From Pseudomonas alcaliphila JAB1 (lineage in GTDB: Bacteria > Pseudomonadota > Gammaproteobacteria > Pseudomonadales > Pseudomonadaceae), in assembly GCF_001941865.1 (NCBI RefSeq), contig NZ_CP016162.1, forward strand, positions 5,021,501-5,085,500: a DNA stretch of 64,000 bases. Direction: 5' to 3'. The position numbers and the translations under genes were made by a program. Below the pieces are notes generated by a model that was given only the letters and a program-made list of their open reading frames with translations, searched no databases and was not told the DNA's origin. Positions 37,218-47,797 of the stretch are shown piece by piece. How positions within the stretch are numbered: position 1 is the first letter of the stretch; each line of letters opens with the position of its first letter.

Positions 37218-37991
37218 ATGCGATTACCCGAAAAGCTGCTGGCCGAGATCGACGCTTCCCCCTGGATGGTCAGCAGCAGCGCCACCGATTACCCGATCAA
37301 CGCCGTCATCGAGCCGCACTCGCACCGCAACAAGCACCAGCTGATCTATGCGATTTCCGGGGTGATGGTGGTGACCTCGGCGCTGAACCAGTGGACGGTG
37401 CCACCGAGCCGCGGCATCTGGATGCCCTGCGGCCAGGTGCACGCGATCCGCTGCATCGGTAGTGTGCGGATGCGCAGCGTCTTCGTGCGCCCCGACAGCC
37501 TGGCGGACATGCCCGCCGAGTGCCGCGCCGTGGCCATCTCACCGCTGCTCAGTGAACTGATCCGCGCCGCCGTGGCGATCAGCCAGCCCTACGCCGACGA
37601 CTCGCGCGAGGCGCGGGTGATGCGCCTGATCCTCGATGAACTGCGCATCCTGCCAACCCTGCCGCTGCACCTGCCGCAACCGGCCGACCCGCGCATCCAG
37701 CCGATCTGTTCAACGCTGCAGGACAACCCCGGCGACGCCTCCACCCTGGCCGACTGGAGCGCCCGCCTGGGCCTGGACGAGAAGACCATCCAGCGCCTGT
37801 TCCAGAAAGGCACCGGCATGACCTTTGGCCAGTGGCGCCAGCAGGCACGCCTGTTGTTGGCGCTGGAGCGCATCGCCCTGGGTGAGAAGATCATCGACAT
37901 CGCCGGGGAGCTGGGCTACGACAGCCCCAGCGCCTTCACCACCATGTTCAAGAAGCAGTTCGGCACCACGCCCAGCCAGTTCTTCAAGTGA
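37218..37991 (+). CDS. AraC family transcriptional regulator
   Basis: 257 residues from the ATG at 37218 (AAAAGGGCATAGG upstream); a frame extending to 37116 runs into the MFS promoter. An N-terminal cupin sensor (IEPHSHRNKHQLIYAISGVM...WMPCGQVHAI) and a C-terminal double helix-turn-helix (STLADWSARLGLDEKTIQRLFQ; DIAGELGYDSPSAFTTMFKKQFG). Divergent arrangement with the Fsr-type exporter suggests local control of efflux. Confidence 0.92.
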   Translation: MRLPEKLLAEIDASPWMVSSSATDYPINAVIEPHSHRNKHQLIYAISGVMVVTSALNQWTVPPSRGIWMPCGQVHAIRCIGSVRMRSVFVRPDSLADMPAECRAVAISPLLSELIRAAVAISQPYADDSREARVMRLILDELRILPTLPLHLPQPADPRIQPICSTLQDNPGDASTLADWSARLGLDEKTIQRLFQKGTGMTFGQWRQQARLLLALERIALGEKIIDIAGELGYDSPSAFTTMFKKQFGTTPSQFFK

Positions 37992-38023
37992 TGCTGACGC
38001 CGCCTGTTAGCCAATTCAGCGAC

Positions 38024-38047
38024 CGCTATATATAAATGAACATAACG
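38024..38047 (+). promoter_or_regulatory. ModE box upstream of modA
   Basis: CGCTATAT-N8-ACATAACG at 38024-38047 has the half-sites and 8-bp spacing of the E. coli modA operator (CGTTATAT-N8-ACATAACG). It is 54 bp upstream of the modA start. It implies repression by molybdate-bound ModE; no modE gene is in the window. Confidence 0.85.
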
Positions 38048-38053
38048 ATGTAG

Positions 38054-38916
<863 letters not shown>

Positions 38917-38936
38917 TCTGCCACCGGAAACCACTC

Positions 38937-39617
38937 ATGCCGCTGTCCAAGAACGACCTCGATGCGATCCTGCTGACCCTGGAGCTGGCCTCGCTGACCA
39001 CCGTGCTGCTGCTGATCATCGGCACGCCCATTGCCTTGTGGCTGGCGCGCACCGACTCCTGGCTCAAGCGCCCGGTCGGCGCCATTGTCGCGCTGCCGCT
39101 GGTGCTGCCGCCGACGGTGATCGGCTTCTATCTGCTGGTGAGCATGGGGCCCAACGGTTTCTTCGGCCAACTGACGCAAAGCCTTGGTCTCGGCACCTTC
39201 ACTTTCACGTTCACCGGTTTGGTGATCGGTTCGATCTTCTACTCCCTGCCCTTCGTCGTGCAGCCGCTGCAGAACGCCTTCGAGGCCATCGGCCGTGGCC
39301 CGCTGGAGGCAGCAGCGACCTTGCGCGCCAATCCCTGGGATAGCTTCTTCAGCGTCGTGCTGCCGCTGGCCCGCCCAGGTTTCATCACCGCCGCAATCCT
39401 GGCCTTCGCCCATACCATTGGTGAGTTCGGCGTGGTGCTGATGATCGGCGGCAATATCCCCGGCAAGACCCAGGTGGTGTCGGTGCAGATCTACAACCAC
39501 GTGGAAACCATGAACTACGCCCAGGCGCACTGGCTGGCCGGCGGCATGGTGGCGTTCTCCTTCATCGTCCTGCTCGCGCTGTATGGCGGGCGCGCCGGCA
39601 AGCTGAGGGCCTGGTGA
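38937..39617 (+). CDS. modB: Molybdate ABC transporter permease ModB
   Basis: 226 residues from the ATG at 38937 (a GTG/other start at 38901 would lie in the repeat). Five or six membrane segments, [15 protein letters not shown], and the coupling loop [25 protein letters not shown]. The stop overlaps the modC start. Confidence 0.94.
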   Translation: MPLSKNDLDAILLTLELASLTTVLLLIIGTPIALWLARTDSWLKRPVGAIVALPLVLPPTVIGFYLLVSMGPNGFFGQLTQSLGLGTFTFTFTGLVIGSIFYSLPFVVQPLQNAFEAIGRGPLEAAATLRANPWDSFFSVVLPLARPGFITAAILAFAHTIGEFGVVLMIGGNIPGKTQVVSVQIYNHVETMNYAQAHWLAGGMVAFSFIVLLALYGGRAGKLRAW

Positions 39618-40741
39618 TGTTCGGATTCGCCAAGACCGCGCCCCAGCCCATGGCAGATGACGGACGCATCCACGCACGCTTTCTGCTGCAGCACACCGGC
39701 TTTCATCTGGACGTGAACCTCGACCTGCCCGCCCGTGGCGTCAGCGCGCTGTTCGGCCATTCCGGTTCGGGCAAGACCAGTTGCCTGCGCTGCTTCGCCG
39801 GGCTGGATCGCCCGCAGCAAGGCTACCTGCAAGTGGCCGGTGAGCTCTGGCAGGACAGTGAACGCGGCTTCTTTTTGCCGGCGCACAAACGGGCCATCGG
39901 CTACGTGTTCCAGGACGCCAACCTGTTCCCCCACCTGAGCGTGCGCGGGAATCTGGAATACGGACAGAAACGCATCCCGGCGGCGCAGCGCAGGGTGGCG
40001 CTGGATCAGGCGCTGGAGCTGCTGGGCATCGGCCACCTGCTCGAACGCATGCCGGCGGCACTGTCCGGTGGCGAACGCCAACGTGTCGGCATCGCCCGTG
40101 CGCTGGTCACCAGCCCACGCCTGCTGCTGATGGACGAACCGCTGGCTTCGCTGGATCTCAAACGCAAGCAGGAGGTGCTGCCTTATCTGGAGCGCCTGCA
40201 CGAGGAACTGGACATCCCCGTGCTCTATGTCAGCCACGCGCCCGATGAAGTGGCGCGGCTGGCCGATCATCTGGTGCTGCTCGACGAAGGCCAGGTGCGC
40301 GCCAGCGGCCCGCTCAAGGAAATCCTGCTGCGCGCCGACCTGCCCTTCGCCAGCGACGAGGATGCCGAGGCGGTGATCGACGGCGAGGTCTGCGGTCACG
40401 ATGCCGCCTACGCTCTGCTGGAGCTTCAGCTGCCTGGCAGCGAGGCGCGCCTGCGCCTGCCCCATTCGGCGCTGCCCAGCGGCCATCAGGTACGGGTGAA
40501 GATCAAGGCACGCGACGTCAGCCTCGGCCTGCAACGCGCCGAGGGCAGCAGCCTGCTCAACCTGCTGCCGGCGACGGTGGAAAGCTGGCAGGCGCTCGAT
40601 GCCCAGATGCTGCTGACCCTGCGCATCGGCGAGCAGCGTCTGCTGGCACGGATCACCCGCTACTCCTTCGATCAGCTGGGCATTCACGCCGGCCAGGCGC
40701 TCTGGGCGCAGATCAAGTCGGTGTCGTTGCTGGCTCCGTAA
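39617..40741 (+). CDS. modC: Molybdate ABC transporter ATPase ModC
   Basis: 374 residues from the ATG at 39617; a GTG one codon earlier is possible. Walker [11 protein letters not shown]-loop [17 protein letters not shown], signature [15 protein letters not shown], Walker [13 protein letters not shown], and a C-terminal TOBE/Mop domain ([26 protein letters not shown]) typical of ModC. It hydrolyses ATP to drive ModB. Last gene of the operon; followed by a repeat. Confidence 0.95.
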   Translation: MFGFAKTAPQPMADDGRIHARFLLQHTGFHLDVNLDLPARGVSALFGHSGSGKTSCLRCFAGLDRPQQGYLQVAGELWQDSERGFFLPAHKRAIGYVFQDANLFPHLSVRGNLEYGQKRIPAAQRRVALDQALELLGIGHLLERMPAALSGGERQRVGIARALVTSPRLLLMDEPLASLDLKRKQEVLPYLERLHEELDIPVLYVSHAPDEVARLADHLVLLDEGQVRASGPLKEILLRADLPFASDEDAEAVIDGEVCGHDAAYALLELQLPGSEARLRLPHSALPSGHQVRVKIKARDVSLGLQRAEGSSLLNLLPATVESWQALDAQMLLTLRIGEQRLLARITRYSFDQLGIHAGQALWAQIKSVSLLAP

Positions 40742-40770
40742 TTCCTGGCTGTGCTACCGCGGAGTCCCCG

Positions 40771-40829
40771 GTGCGCATGGCGCACCCTACGCTAGAGCCG
40801 GCACACCCCGTAGGGTGCGCCGCGCGCAC
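40771..40829. repeat. GTGCGC...CCCTAC / GTAGGGTGCGC inverted repeat
   Basis: GTGCGCATGGCGCACCCTAC (40771-40790) pairs with GTAGGGTGCGCCGCGCGCAC (40810-40829). It lies between the convergent modC and enhancer-binding-protein genes; behind it, at ~40848-40875, is a GCTCCCACGCGCAGCGTGAGGAACG-type unit that abuts the latter gene's stop. Confidence 0.82.
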
Positions 40830-40881
40830 CGACCACGCGTAGGTTGATAGCTCCCACGCGCAGCGTGAGGAACGATCAGCC

Positions 40882-41706
40882 TCATGCAATACCTGGCAAC
40901 TCCAGATGCTCCGGCCCGATTTCGGCATTGCCGGCCAGCAGCAATGCGAAGTGGATGACGTTCTCCAGCTCGCGGGTATTGCCCGGCCAGCGGTGCGCCT
41001 CCAGCACGGCCTGCGCCGCCGGGCTGATCGGCGGGATGCTCAGGCCCAGGCGCGAGGCATGGATGCCGAGGAAGTATTCGGCCAGCGGCAGGATATCGCC
41101 GACCCGCTGGCGCAGCGCCGGGAACAGCAGCTGGCCGTCGCACAGGTAGGCGTACAGGCGCTCATCGAAAGTGCCGGCGGCCACTGCGCGGCCCAGGTCG
41201 ATGCTGCTCGCCGCCACCAGGCGCACATCCACCGGCAGCGCCTGACTGGCGCCTACGCGGTACACCTCGCGGGTTTCCAGCGCGGCCAGCAGCTTGCTCT
41301 GCAGCGGCCGCGAGAGATCGGCGATTTCGTCCAGGTACAGCGTGCCGCCATTGGCCGAACCGAACCAGCCGGCGCGGCTGCTGCCGGCGCCAACATGAGC
41401 ACCGGCAGCATGGCCGAACAACTCGGCCTCTCCCCACTGCGCGCTTATCGCTGCGCAGCTGACCGCCACAAACAGGCCAGCGCGTTCACTGTGGCGATGG
41501 ATATAGCGCGCCAGCAGCTCCTTGCCGGTACCGGTCTCACCGAAAATCAGCAGCGGCTGGCCATTGCCCGCCAGCGCCTCAGCACGCTCGCGCAACTGGC
41601 GCGAACGCGCATCGACGAATACCAGCGCCTTGGCCCGAATGCTCAGCGGGCTCTTGTCCGAGTCGGCGAAGGTCAGCGGTGGTGGGAGGTTCGGTGGAAG
41701 ACTCAT
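40882..41706 (-). CDS. Atypical sigma-54-type AAA+ regulator without GAFTGA and without DNA-binding domain
   Basis: 274 residues from the ATG at 41706 (GGAG 9 bp upstream). The N-terminus (SPLSIRAKALVFVDARSRQL) resembles SfnR-type activators of sulfur metabolism. The AAA+ core has Walker A GETGTGKE, Walker B GGTLYLDEI and an arginine-finger region (LRQRVGDILPLAEYF), but the sigma-54 contact loop reads GAHVGA instead of GAFTGA. The protein ends soon after WPGNTRELENVI with LELPGIA, lacking the Fis-type helix-turn-helix. The stop is directly followed by repeat DNA, so 3' truncation is possible. It may be degenerate or act as a partner of another regulator. Confidence 0.82.
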   Translation of the reverse strand: MSLPPNLPPPLTFADSDKSPLSIRAKALVFVDARSRQLRERAEALAGNGQPLLIFGETGTGKELLARYIHRHSERAGLFVAVSCAAISAQWGEAELFGHAAGAHVGAGSSRAGWFGSANGGTLYLDEIADLSRPLQSKLLAALETREVYRVGASQALPVDVRLVAASSIDLGRAVAAGTFDERLYAYLCDGQLLFPALRQRVGDILPLAEYFLGIHASRLGLSIPPISPAAQAVLEAHRWPGNTRELENVIHFALLLAGNAEIGPEHLELPGIA

Positions 41707-41894
41707 GACGTGAAGCTCCAAAGCCACACCTCAAGAGGCGCAGCCTGTACACGAATAAAAATTGCCTGGAGCAATTTTTAACCTTGCCCCGCAACGGCCC
41801 GAAGGGTGGCCACCATGGATGGCAGGCCATAAAAAGGAGCGGGCGGCTGCCTGGCCCGACCCCGCTCCGAAAAGGTCGTCCCGCAATGCCGGGC

Positions 41895-42476
41895 TCAGGC
41901 GCGCAAGCGCGACTGCTGTTCGATGCGGCTCTGCAGGCGATACAGATAACCGAAGCCCTGCTCCCAGTAACGGTGCCCGGACTTCACGTTGATATGCCCG
42001 GCACCGGTCAGAATCGCCACCTCGCTACCCCATGCCCGCGCCAGCTCCATGGCGCGCAGGGCACTGGCGGCGGCATCGTTGTCGGAGCCCACCAGCAAAC
42101 TGGGAAAGGGCAGTAAATCTCGCGGAATGGGTGCGAAGTTCTGTAGCGGCTCGGGGCAGCCCGCGCGCTCGACATCCGCTGGCGCGACCAGCAAGGCACC
42201 GCGCACACGGCGCAGCAGTTCGCCCGGTGCCTGCGCGGCCCAATGCGCCACCGTCACGCAGCCCAGGCTATGGGCGATAAGGATGAGCGGACGCGGATCG
42301 TCGGCAACCGCCTGGTTCAACGCGCCGACCCAATCGCCACGTTGCGGGTTGACCCAGTCGTTCTGCTCCACACGCGCGCTGTTCGGCAGGCTGCGCTGCC
42401 AATGGCTTTGCCAGTGTTCTTCGGGTGAGCCCTGCCAACCCGGCAGGATCAGATAACGGATTGCTTCGCTGCCCAT
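41895..42476 (-). CDS. RBBP9/YdeN family alpha/beta hydrolase
   Basis: 193 residues. Ser-hydrolase family (YdeN/RBBP9): YLILPGWQGSPEEHWQSHWQ at the start, nucleophile elbow AHSLGC, acid in LLVGSDNDAAAS and the histidine in GAGHINVKSG. Predicted cytoplasmic esterase-like enzyme; substrate unknown. Divergent from oscA across an AT-rich control region, which suggests shared control by sulfur supply (inference). Confidence 0.9.
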   Translation of the reverse strand: MGSEAIRYLILPGWQGSPEEHWQSHWQRSLPNSARVEQNDWVNPQRGDWVGALNQAVADDPRPLILIAHSLGCVTVAHWAAQAPGELLRRVRGALLVAPADVERAGCPEPLQNFAPIPRDLLPFPSLLVGSDNDAAASALRAMELARAWGSEVAILTGAGHINVKSGHRYWEQGFGYLYRLQSRIEQQSRLRA

Positions 42477-42722
42477 GACGGCGCCTCCTTGAATCGAATG
42501 GCGTCAGTCTAGGCAGCACGAGTCAATTACAAAAAGAATAAGAACTTATTTGCTTATTCCATATAAGCAAGAGATCGCATCACGCTTTATATTTCCAAAA
42601 AAGCATATAAATGTTCTTAAACAGTATTTTTAAGAATATTTCAGCCTCTCTACTATCCGCTCCACGCCAGCGTCGGCACTCCGTTGCGCCGCCGTGGCGA
42701 TCTGTTCACAAGGAGCCTGGAA
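42477..42722. promoter_or_regulatory. Divergent AT-rich control region of hydrolase and oscA-sbp-cysTWA
   Basis: 246 bp, notably AT-rich between ~42525 and 42650 in an otherwise GC-rich window. It holds the palindrome at 42551-42569 and several TTAT/ATAA steps. CysB, the usual activator of sbp and cys genes, has a loose AT-rich target, so this is a plausible CysB region; I cannot place its site exactly. Confidence 0.6.
42551..42569. promoter_or_regulatory. 19-bp palindrome upstream of oscA
   Basis: TGCTTAT-TCCAT-ATAAGCA: perfect 7-bp arms with a 5-bp centre, 154 bp before oscA and 75 bp before the divergent hydrolase start. Candidate operator for a sulfur regulator (CysB or a LysR-type relative). 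Confidence 0.6.
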
Positions 42723-42905
42723 ATGACCGCGACGCTGAGACACCTGGAAGGCCAGGACGAAGCCGTGATCCTGCGCGAGATCCAGACCGCCCTGCATGGC
42801 CTGAAATTCGGTTCGGTGGAAATCACCGTGCACAACGGCCAGGTGGTGCAAATCGAACGCAAGGAAAAGATCCGCCTGCAACAACCGAGCACCAAGAACA
42901 CCTGA
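42723..42905 (+). CDS. oscA: OscA, small YezD/DUF2292 protein of sulfur starvation
   Basis: 60 residues from the ATG at 42723, exactly the length of OscA; the frame can be extended to 42684 without support. EAVILREIQTALHGLKFGSVEITVHNGQVVQIERKEKIRL is the DUF2292 domain. In Pseudomonas, oscA lies upstream of sbp-cysTWA, is induced by sulfur limitation and is needed for use of organosulfur compounds and for chromate tolerance. The same gene order is found here. Confidence 0.88.
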   Translation: MTATLRHLEGQDEAVILREIQTALHGLKFGSVEITVHNGQVVQIERKEKIRLQQPSTKNT

Positions 42906-43058
42906 GCCAAGCAAGCAGCCCGACTGGACCACCGGAGGGCGTGACCATGAAAAGAGCCCAGCCATGAACACGCACCGCCACCGTTGCTGTCGCCCGCGAA
43001 TGCGCGACTGACCGCCACGAACCAGAGCCAACATAAAAATCCAGTTAGGAGCTGCACC

Positions 43059-44069
43059 ATGTCCCTTCGTCGTTTTGCCCTGGCCGCGCTGGCCAGCGCA
43101 CTAGTTATTACAGGGGTCGCCGGCCCGGTGGCCGCTGCACAAACCCTGCTCAACGTGTCGTACGACCCGACCCGCGAGCTCTATACCGAATTCAACGCCG
43201 CGTTCAACAAGCACTGGCAGGCCGAGGGCAACGAAGCGGTGACCATCCAGCAATCCCACGGCGGTTCGGGCAAGCAGGCCCGCGCGGTGATCGACGGGCT
43301 GCGCGCCGACGTGGTGACCCTGGCCCTGGCCAGCGATATCGACGAGCTGTACAAGCTCGGCAAGCTGATCCCGGAAAACTGGCAGGAGCGTCTGCCGGAC
43401 GCCAGCACCCCCTACACCTCGACCATCGTGTTCCTGGTGCGCAAGGGCAACCCGAAAGGCCTGAAAGACTGGGATGACCTGGTCAAGCCGGGCGTGGAAG
43501 TGATTACCCCCAACCCGAAAACCTCCGGTGGCGCGCGCTGGAACTTCCTCGCTGCCTGGGCCTATGCCCAGCAGAAGTACGGCAGCGAAGCCGAGGCCAA
43601 GGCCTTCACCGAGAAGCTCTACAAGAACGTCCCGGTGCTCGACACTGGCGCCCGCGGCTCGACCATCACCTTCGTCAACAACGGCATCGGTGACGTGCTG
43701 CTGGCCTGGGAGAACGAGGCCTTCCTGGCGCTCAAGGAAGAAGGCGGGGACAACTTCGAGATCGTCGCGCCTTCGCTGTCGATCCTCGCCGAACCGCCGG
43801 TGAGCGTGGTCGATCAGAACGTCGACAAGAAAGGCACCCGCAAAGTCGCCGAGGCCTACCTCAACTACCTGTACAGCGAGGAAGGCCAGCGCATCGCCGC
43901 CAAGCACTTCTACCGCCCACGCAATCAGGCGGTGGCGGCCGAGTTCGCCAAGCAGTTCCCGCAGCTCAAGCTGGTGACCATCGACGCTGACTTCGACGGC
44001 TGGAAGAGCGCGCAGCCGAAGTTCTTCAAGGATGGCGGCGTGTTCGACCAGATCTACCAGGCCCACTAG
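43059..44069 (+). CDS. sbp: Sulfate-binding periplasmic protein Sbp (copy 2)
   Basis: 336 residues from the ATG at 43059 (TTAGGA upstream, signal peptide [21 protein letters not shown]); a frame from 42984 would precede the signal peptide. Sbp features: [88 protein letters not shown]. Delivers sulfate to CysTWA encoded next. Confidence 0.95.
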   Translation: MSLRRFALAALASALVITGVAGPVAAAQTLLNVSYDPTRELYTEFNAAFNKHWQAEGNEAVTIQQSHGGSGKQARAVIDGLRADVVTLALASDIDELYKLGKLIPENWQERLPDASTPYTSTIVFLVRKGNPKGLKDWDDLVKPGVEVITPNPKTSGGARWNFLAAWAYAQQKYGSEAEAKAFTEKLYKNVPVLDTGARGSTITFVNNGIGDVLLAWENEAFLALKEEGGDNFEIVAPSLSILAEPPVSVVDQNVDKKGTRKVAEAYLNYLYSEEGQRIAAKHFYRPRNQAVAAEFAKQFPQLKLVTIDADFDGWKSAQPKFFKDGGVFDQIYQAH

Positions 44070-44173
44070 CCCGTAGGGTGTCGCGGGGCCGCCTAGGCCG
44101 TGCGCACCAGTGCACGGCCCGCCAGATCGTCGCAGCCAGTGGCGGGTTTCACCCGCCCTACCAAGGAGCTTGC

Positions 44174-44992
44174 ATGTCTCGTCGTACTTCCCCCGTCATA
44201 CCCGGCTTCGGGCTGACGCTGGGTTACACCCTGGTGTACCTCAGCCTGTTGGTGCTGATTCCCCTGGGTGCCATGTTCGTCCACGCTGCCCAGCTCACCT
44301 GGGATCAGTTCTGGGCAATCATTTCCTCACCGCGCGTGCTGGCCGCGCTGAAGCTGAGCTTCGGCACCGCTTTTCTCGCGGCTGTTATCAACGGCGTGAT
44401 TGGCACCCTGCTGGCCTGGGTGCTGGTGCGCTACACCTTCCCGGGTCGCAAGATCATCGAAGCGATGATCGACCTGCCGTTCGCCCTGCCCACGGCCGTT
44501 GCCGGTATCGCCCTGACTGCGCTCTATGCGCCTAACGGTTTGATCGGCCAGTTCGCCACGGCCCTGGGTTTCAAGATTGCCTATACGCCGCTGGGCATCA
44601 CCCTGGCGCTGACCTTCGTCACCCTGCCCTTCGTTGTGCGCACCCTGCAGCCGGTGCTGGCCGACATCCCGCGCGAGGTCGAGGAAGCCGCCGCCTGCCT
44701 CGGTGCCAAGCCGCTGCAGGTGGCGCGCCACGTGCTGCTGCCGGCGCTGCTGCCGGCCTGGCTGACCGGCTTCGCCCTGGCCTTCGCCCGCGGCGTCGGC
44801 GAGTACGGCTCGGTGATCTTCATCGCCGGCAATATGCCGATGAAGACCGAGATCCTGCCGCTGCTGATCATGGTGCAACTGGACCAGTACAACTACGCCG
44901 GCGCCACCGCCATTGGTGTGCTGATGCTGGTGGTGTCGTTCATCCTGCTGCTGCTGATCAACCTGCTGCAGCGCCGCATCAGCCGTTCTTGA
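44174..44992 (+). CDS. cysT: Sulfate ABC transporter permease CysT
   Basis: 272 residues from the ATG at 44174 (AAGGAG upstream; [20 protein letters not shown] is the family start). Six membrane segments and the coupling loop [22 protein letters not shown] longer frame from 44078 would include the repeat-like spacer after sbp. Part of sbp-cysTWA. Confidence 0.95.
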   Translation: MSRRTSPVIPGFGLTLGYTLVYLSLLVLIPLGAMFVHAAQLTWDQFWAIISSPRVLAALKLSFGTAFLAAVINGVIGTLLAWVLVRYTFPGRKIIEAMIDLPFALPTAVAGIALTALYAPNGLIGQFATALGFKIAYTPLGITLALTFVTLPFVVRTLQPVLADIPREVEEAAACLGAKPLQVARHVLLPALLPAWLTGFALAFARGVGEYGSVIFIAGNMPMKTEILPLLIMVQLDQYNYAGATAIGVLMLVVSFILLLLINLLQRRISRS

Positions 44993-45002
44993 GGAGCCAG
45001 GC

Positions 45003-45875
45003 ATGTCATCTGCAACCCTGACGGCCAGCGCCGCCAACAACGCCGCGCGTCGCGGCAACGCCCTGGGCCGCCGCCTGCTGATCGTTTCGGCCTGGCTGGT
45101 ATTCGCCTTCTTCCTCCTGCTGCCCCTGTTCGTGGTGGCGACCGAGGCGCTCAAACAGGGCATCGGCGTATTCGTCGCCTCGATCCTCGAACCCGACGCC
45201 ATCAGCGCGCTGAAACTGACCCTGCTCGCCGTGGGCATCGCCGTGCCGCTCAACCTGGTATTCGGCGTGGCCGCCGCCTGGTGCGTGAGCAAGTACGAGT
45301 TCCGCGGCAAGAGCATGCTGGTGACCCTGATCGACCTGCCGTTCTCGGTGTCACCGGTGATCGCCGGCCTGATCTACGTGCTACTGTTCGGCGCCCAGGG
45401 CTTCTTCGGCCCCTGGTTGCGCGAGCACGACATCCAGATCATCTTCGCCCTGCCCGGCATCGTCCTCGCCACCGTGTTCGTCACCGTGCCCTTCGTCGCC
45501 CGCGAGCTGATCCCGCTGATGCAGGAACAGGGCACGCAGGAGGAAGAGGCCGCGCGCCTGCTCGGCGCCAATGGCTGGCAGATGTTCTGGCACGTGACCC
45601 TGCCCAACATAAAATGGGGCCTGATCTACGGCGTGGTGCTGTGCACCGCGCGGGCGATGGGCGAGTTCGGCGCGGTATCGGTGGTCTCCGGGCACATCCG
45701 CGGCTACACCAACACGCTGCCGCTGCATGTCGAGATTCTCTACAACGAATACAATCACGTCGCCGCCTTCAGCGTTGCCAGCCTGCTACTGCTTCTGGCG
45801 CTGTTCATCCTGCTGCTCAAGCAGTGGAGCGAATCCCGTATCAACCGCCGCAAAGCCAGTGCGGGCGAGGAATAA
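45003..45875 (+). CDS. cysW: Sulfate ABC transporter permease CysW
   Basis: 290 residues, six membrane segments, coupling loop [22 protein letters not shown]. Forms the channel with CysT. Lies 10 bp after cysT (GGAG upstream) and 3 bp before cysA. Clearly divergent from the CysW at 26125. Confidence 0.95.
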   Translation: MSSATLTASAANNAARRGNALGRRLLIVSAWLVFAFFLLLPLFVVATEALKQGIGVFVASILEPDAISALKLTLLAVGIAVPLNLVFGVAAAWCVSKYEFRGKSMLVTLIDLPFSVSPVIAGLIYVLLFGAQGFFGPWLREHDIQIIFALPGIVLATVFVTVPFVARELIPLMQEQGTQEEEAARLLGANGWQMFWHVTLPNIKWGLIYGVVLCTARAMGEFGAVSVVSGHIRGYTNTLPLHVEILYNEYNHVAAFSVASLLLLLALFILLLKQWSESRINRRKASAGEE

Positions 45876-45878
45876 AAC

Positions 45879-46871
45879 ATGAGTATCGAAATCCGCAACG
45901 TCAGCAAGAACTTCAATGCGTTCAAGGCGCTGAACGAGATCAACCTGAACATCCAGAGCGGCGAACTGGTCGCCCTGCTCGGCCCGTCCGGCTGCGGCAA
46001 GACCACCCTGCTGCGCATCATCGCCGGCCTGGAAACCCCGGACAGCGGCACCATCGAGTTCCACGGCGAAGACGTCTCCAACCACGACGTACGTGATCGC
46101 AACGTCGGCTTCGTGTTCCAGCACTACGCGCTGTTTCGCCACATGACGGTGTTCGATAACGTCGCTTTCGGCCTGCGCATGAAGCCCAAGCGCGAGCGCC
46201 CGAGCGAAGACATGATCCAGCAGAAGGTGCACGAGTTGCTCAACCTGGTGCAGCTCGACTGGCTCGGTGATCGCTACCCGGAGCAGCTCTCCGGCGGTCA
46301 GCGCCAGCGTATCGCCCTGGCCCGCGCCCTGGCCGTGGAGCCACGCGTACTGCTGCTCGACGAACCCTTCGGCGCACTGGATGCCAAGGTGCGCAAGGAG
46401 CTGCGCCGCTGGCTGGCGCGCCTGCACGAGGACGTGCACCTGACCAGCGTATTCGTCACCCACGACCAGGAAGAAGCCATGGAAGTGGCCGACCGCATCG
46501 TGGTGATGAACAAGGGCGTGATCGAGCAGATCGGTACACCGGCCGAGGTTTACGAGAATCCGGCCAGCGATTTCGTCTACCACTTCCTCGGTGACGCCAA
46601 CCGCCTCTACGTCGGCAACGATCACCACGTGCTGTTCCGCCCGCACGAGGTCGACCTGTCCAGCGAACCGAGCCCGGAGCACAAGGCCGGCGAGGTGCGT
46701 GACATCCGCCTGCTCGGCGCGATCACCCGCATCACCCTCAAGGTCGAAGGCCAGGACGAGCTGATCGAAGCCGAGGTGGCCAAGGATCACGTCAGCCTGG
46801 ACAACCTCGCCCGCGGCACCACCCTGTACTTCAAGCCCAAGGGCGGCAAGCCGGTCAGCGCCCAAGCCTGA
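45879..46871 (+). CDS. cysA: Sulfate/thiosulfate ABC transporter ATPase CysA
   Basis: 330 residues. Walker [11 protein letters not shown]-loop [21 protein letters not shown], signature [15 protein letters not shown], Walker [13 protein letters not shown]-loop VTHDQEEAM, and a C-terminal TOBE-like extension. Energises CysTW. As the only cysA in the window it could also serve the sbp-cysTW set at 26-29 kb (inference). Confidence 0.95.
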   Translation: MSIEIRNVSKNFNAFKALNEINLNIQSGELVALLGPSGCGKTTLLRIIAGLETPDSGTIEFHGEDVSNHDVRDRNVGFVFQHYALFRHMTVFDNVAFGLRMKPKRERPSEDMIQQKVHELLNLVQLDWLGDRYPEQLSGGQRQRIALARALAVEPRVLLLDEPFGALDAKVRKELRRWLARLHEDVHLTSVFVTHDQEEAMEVADRIVVMNKGVIEQIGTPAEVYENPASDFVYHFLGDANRLYVGNDHHVLFRPHEVDLSSEPSPEHKAGEVRDIRLLGAITRITLKVEGQDELIEAEVAKDHVSLDNLARGTTLYFKPKGGKPVSAQA

Positions 46872-46892
46872 ATGAAGCCTCACCTGTAGTAC

Positions 46893-46982
46893 GTAGGGTG
46901 GGCGTAGGGTGGGCGTAGGGTGGGCTTCAGCCCACAGAAACAGAGCTCAGCCTTTATTTGGTGGGCTAAAGCCCACCCTACG
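46893..46982. repeat. Three tandem GTAGGGTGGGC units and an inverted partner after cysA
   Basis: GTAGGGTGGGC occurs at 46893-46903, 46904-46914 and 46915-46925 without spacer. The third copy continues into TTCAGCCCAC and pairs with GTGGGCTAAAGCCCACCCTAC (46961-46981). It lies between convergent cysA and the ArsR gene and may end or protect transcripts. Confidence 0.9.
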
Positions 46983-47020
46983 AATCTAAAGCGAATCGTC
47001 GCCCGGCCCACCCTACGAAA

Positions 47021-47713
47021 CTACAAAGCCGCGATCGTCATGATCGCCCTGCGTCCCTGCGGTGAAACCTGCAGCGCACGCGAACCCGTGCTGCGCCGCA
47101 GCCAGCCCTCGTCTTCGCACAGACTCAGCAACGCCGCGCCCAGCGCACCACCGAGATGCGGCTTGCGCTCGCTCCAGTCCGGGCAGGCACAGAGTCGCTG
47201 GCGGCGCTGACGGTTGATCTGGTGCAGATCGATCCCCAACGCCTGCAGCCCCTGCTCACCGCTTGCCGTCAGCTGCAGCGCACCGCCCTCCTCGCTCAGC
47301 CAGTCAGCCGCGCGCATGCGCGCGAACATGCCGACCGCCAACTCGCCGGCCAGATGGTCATAGCAGGTGCGCGCCTCACGCATGGCCTGCGGCGTCCCGC
47401 GTGAAGCCGACACCGTGCGCGGCTGCCGTGGCTGCGCGGCGAGCGCAGCGCTGGCCAGGGCCTCTACCAGTTGCCCGACTTCCGGCCCGGCAAGGCGGTA
47501 ATAGCGATTGCGCCCATGGCGTTGCTGCGCCAGCAGGCCGCCTTCTACCAGCTTGGCCAGGTGCGCGCTGGTCGACGACGGCGACAGCCCCGCCAACAAG
47601 GCCAGTTCACCGGCCGGCCGCGCGCTGCCGTCCATCAGCGCCCAGACCATGCTGGCGCGCCCGGCATCGGCGAGCAACGCGGCAATCGAGCTGAAACCCG
47701 GTGCGTATTCCAT
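47021..47713 (-). CDS. ArsR family transcriptional regulator
   Basis: 230 residues, longer than the small metal-sensing ArsR proteins. N-terminal winged helix (SARPAGELALLAGLSPSSTSAHLAKLVEGGLLAQQRHGRNRYYRL); the C-terminal half carries a second region with CACPDWSERKPHLGGALG, found in the Pseudomonas relative next to cysA. No classic ELCVCDLC metal motif, so the signal is unknown. Divergent from the monooxygenase/TauE pair at 47798, its likely target. Confidence 0.9.
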   Translation of the reverse strand: MEYAPGFSSIAALLADAGRASMVWALMDGSARPAGELALLAGLSPSSTSAHLAKLVEGGLLAQQRHGRNRYYRLAGPEVGQLVEALASAALAAQPRQPRTVSASRGTPQAMREARTCYDHLAGELAVGMFARMRAADWLSEEGGALQLTASGEQGLQALGIDLHQINRQRRQRLCACPDWSERKPHLGGALGAALLSLCEDEGWLRRSTGSRALQVSPQGRRAIMTIAAL

Positions 47714-47797
47714 AGTTCACCTCATGACGAAACATGGCGTGCAGTAAATATGGATACTGGCAGGCAATTTCAGCCAGAGCCAGCCAGGGAGAAACCG

